Assembly (NCBI RefSeq): GCF_017569225.1
Contig: NZ_CP071868.1
Coordinates: 1,736,001-1,800,000 of the forward strand
DNA length: 64,000 bases
Direction: 5' to 3'
Source of the DNA: Pengzhenrongella sicca
GTDB taxonomy: Bacteria > Actinomycetota > Actinomycetes > Actinomycetales > Cellulomonadaceae
Under the pieces are notes generated by a model, which was not told the DNA's origin, made no database searches, and worked only from the letters and a program-made list of their open reading frames with translations. A program made the translations under genes and the position numbers. Shown here piece after piece: positions 63,269 to 64,000 of this stretch. Every line of letters begins with the position of its first letter. Position 1 is the stretch's first letter.

Positions 63269-63612
63269 TACTTCCTGTGTTGGCGGTCGAGCTCCGCCCC
63301 GAAGAAACTCGCAGCCATCTTCAGGATCTCGTTGGCCCGGCGCAGCTCACGGTTCTCCTGCTCGAGCTCACGCATCCGAGCTGACTCGCTCGTGCTCACC
63401 CCCGGCGCATGGCCGTCGTCGATCTCGGCCTGACGCACCCACAGGCGCACCGACTCGGTCCCATACCCCAGCTGGGTCGCGACCCGCTGAACGGTGCCGT
63501 GCTCGGTACCCAGCTCGACCCGTAGGGCACGAACCATCCTGACCGCTGCGGCCTTCTCCTGATCGGAGTACCGACGCGTCGTCGGCCTCCCCTTCGATAG
63601 ATCTCTCGGCAT
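63268..63612 (-). CDS. IS3 OrfA
   Basis: A 114-residue DNA-binding protein with helix-turn-helix (RVATQLGYGTESVRLWVRQ) and a C-terminal coiled coil (MRELEQENRELRRANEIL). ATG 63612 begins MPRDLSKG. Confidence 0.92.
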   Translation of the reverse strand: MPRDLSKGRPTTRRYSDQEKAAAVRMVRALRVELGTEHGTVQRVATQLGYGTESVRLWVRQAEIDDGHAPGVSTSESARMRELEQENRELRRANEILKMAASFFGAELDRQHRK

Positions 63613-63759
63613 GGCCCCATCCTCGTTTCCAAGGTCAAGAGCCTCCAAGCAACCCAGGGCGATTCACTGTGAGCCGGCCCGGCCATCTTGGCCCGCCGCA
63701 GAGCGCCGAAGTAGGAGCCGTTTGAAGGGGCGTCTTGCCCCGCTCCTTCGAACTTCGTG

Positions 63760-63813
63760 CTTACCTGACATTTGCGTTGACGCGACGATGCTGAGCGATA
63801 GTTTTGTGTCGCT
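63760..63813 (+). repeat. Array site 21
   Basis: Core TGAGCGATAGTTTTGT at 63792-63807, the most diverged of the standard copies. CTTACCTGAC (63760-63769) resembles the left arms of sites 2 and 7, but pairing to this core is poor; AGCGA/TCGCT fold locally. It suggests the array continues past the window. Confidence 0.5.
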
Positions 63814-63947
63814 GGATCGGGGCTCTTCACGATGGTGGCCGCATGTTCGGCGTCTGCATGGTGCGAATGCGGTTGGATGTTAGATAGGGTGTTGCCCTAT
63901 AGAAGCAGTCACGAGCAGATGACGCGATTCAAGGACGTGGTTATTCG

Positions 63948-64000
63948 ATGGCGAACTCAGCCGTGACCGTCACCGTCATACTGAATGGCACACCCGTGCC
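63948..64000 (+). CDS. Start of a gene, cut by the window end
   Basis: ATG 63948 begins MANSAVTVTVILNGTPV and runs off the window. AAGGA lies about 13 bases upstream. Too short to identify. Confidence 0.5.
   Translation, partial: MANSAVTVTVILNGTPV

Larger units (their letters stand above)
62347..63657 (-). mobile_element. IS3-family insertion sequence, complete
   Basis: About 1,311 bp with imperfect terminal repeats (CTGGGT...TGGAGGCTC at both ends) and intact overlapping orfA and orfB. No clear target duplication. Lies 17 bp after the IS110 transposase. Its transposase end is also found as a remnant at 46826. Confidence 0.82.

Overview
The window is high-GC DNA from a Gram-positive actinobacterium. 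A pknG operon with a glnH-type lipoprotein gene, a DUF222/HNH protein, heavy GTG start use and four-base start/stop overlaps suggest a Micrococcales (Cellulomonas-like) chromosome; that placement is inference. Two regions differ sharply. 

Positions 1 to about 28,600 are compact core-like chromosome. They open with a signalling operon on the plus strand: the tail of a membrane protein (probably GlnX), GlnH-like lipoprotein, an unknown helical protein, PknG-type kinase with zinc ribbons, PP2C phosphatase with zinc ribbons, von Willebrand A protein, and FHA protein with zinc ribbons. Then come a DUF222/HNH protein, a transglutaminase-like protein, a LysR/YeiH divergent pair, an M28 peptidase and an M43-like metalloprotease that share the same lectin-like repeat, a GGDEF-EAL protein, an SF2 helicase, a lysozyme-like protein, MOSC, ThrE-like exporter, AAA ATPase, methyltransferase, a second transglutaminase, and a ketopantoate-reductase-like gene divergent from its TetR regulator. 

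From about 28,600 to at least 63,800 the sequence looks like a cassette array. A short core (consensus TGAACGACAGGTAAGT) recurs 19 times, plus two diverged copies, always on the same strand and nearly always between genes. In most copies it forms the right arm of an imperfect 44 to 116 bp palindrome whose outer arms differ from copy to copy but stay complementary. Between sites lie one or two small genes of either strand: small membrane proteins, lipoproteins, SUFU, GNAT, RidA, DUF1697, XRE regulator/SDR, winged-helix regulator, unknown proteins. The layout resembles integron attC cassettes or an integrase-less attC cluster, but the boxes are not canonical and no integron integrase is visible. 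Larger chromosomal-type blocks sit among the sites: an MCP, a flotillin-like protein, and a HK-RR-DUF4097-DedA operon. 

The array is peppered with insertion sequences: an IS21-family element with a CAAGT target duplication, an IS3-family element that splits a cassette gene with an ATC duplication, an IS110-family transposase, a second IS3-family element, and IS21 and IS3 remnants. Many array genes carry frameshifts (GNAT, RidA, a small membrane protein, an SDR fragment and others), which means decay or indel errors in the assembly. No tRNA, rRNA or CRISPR array was recognised.
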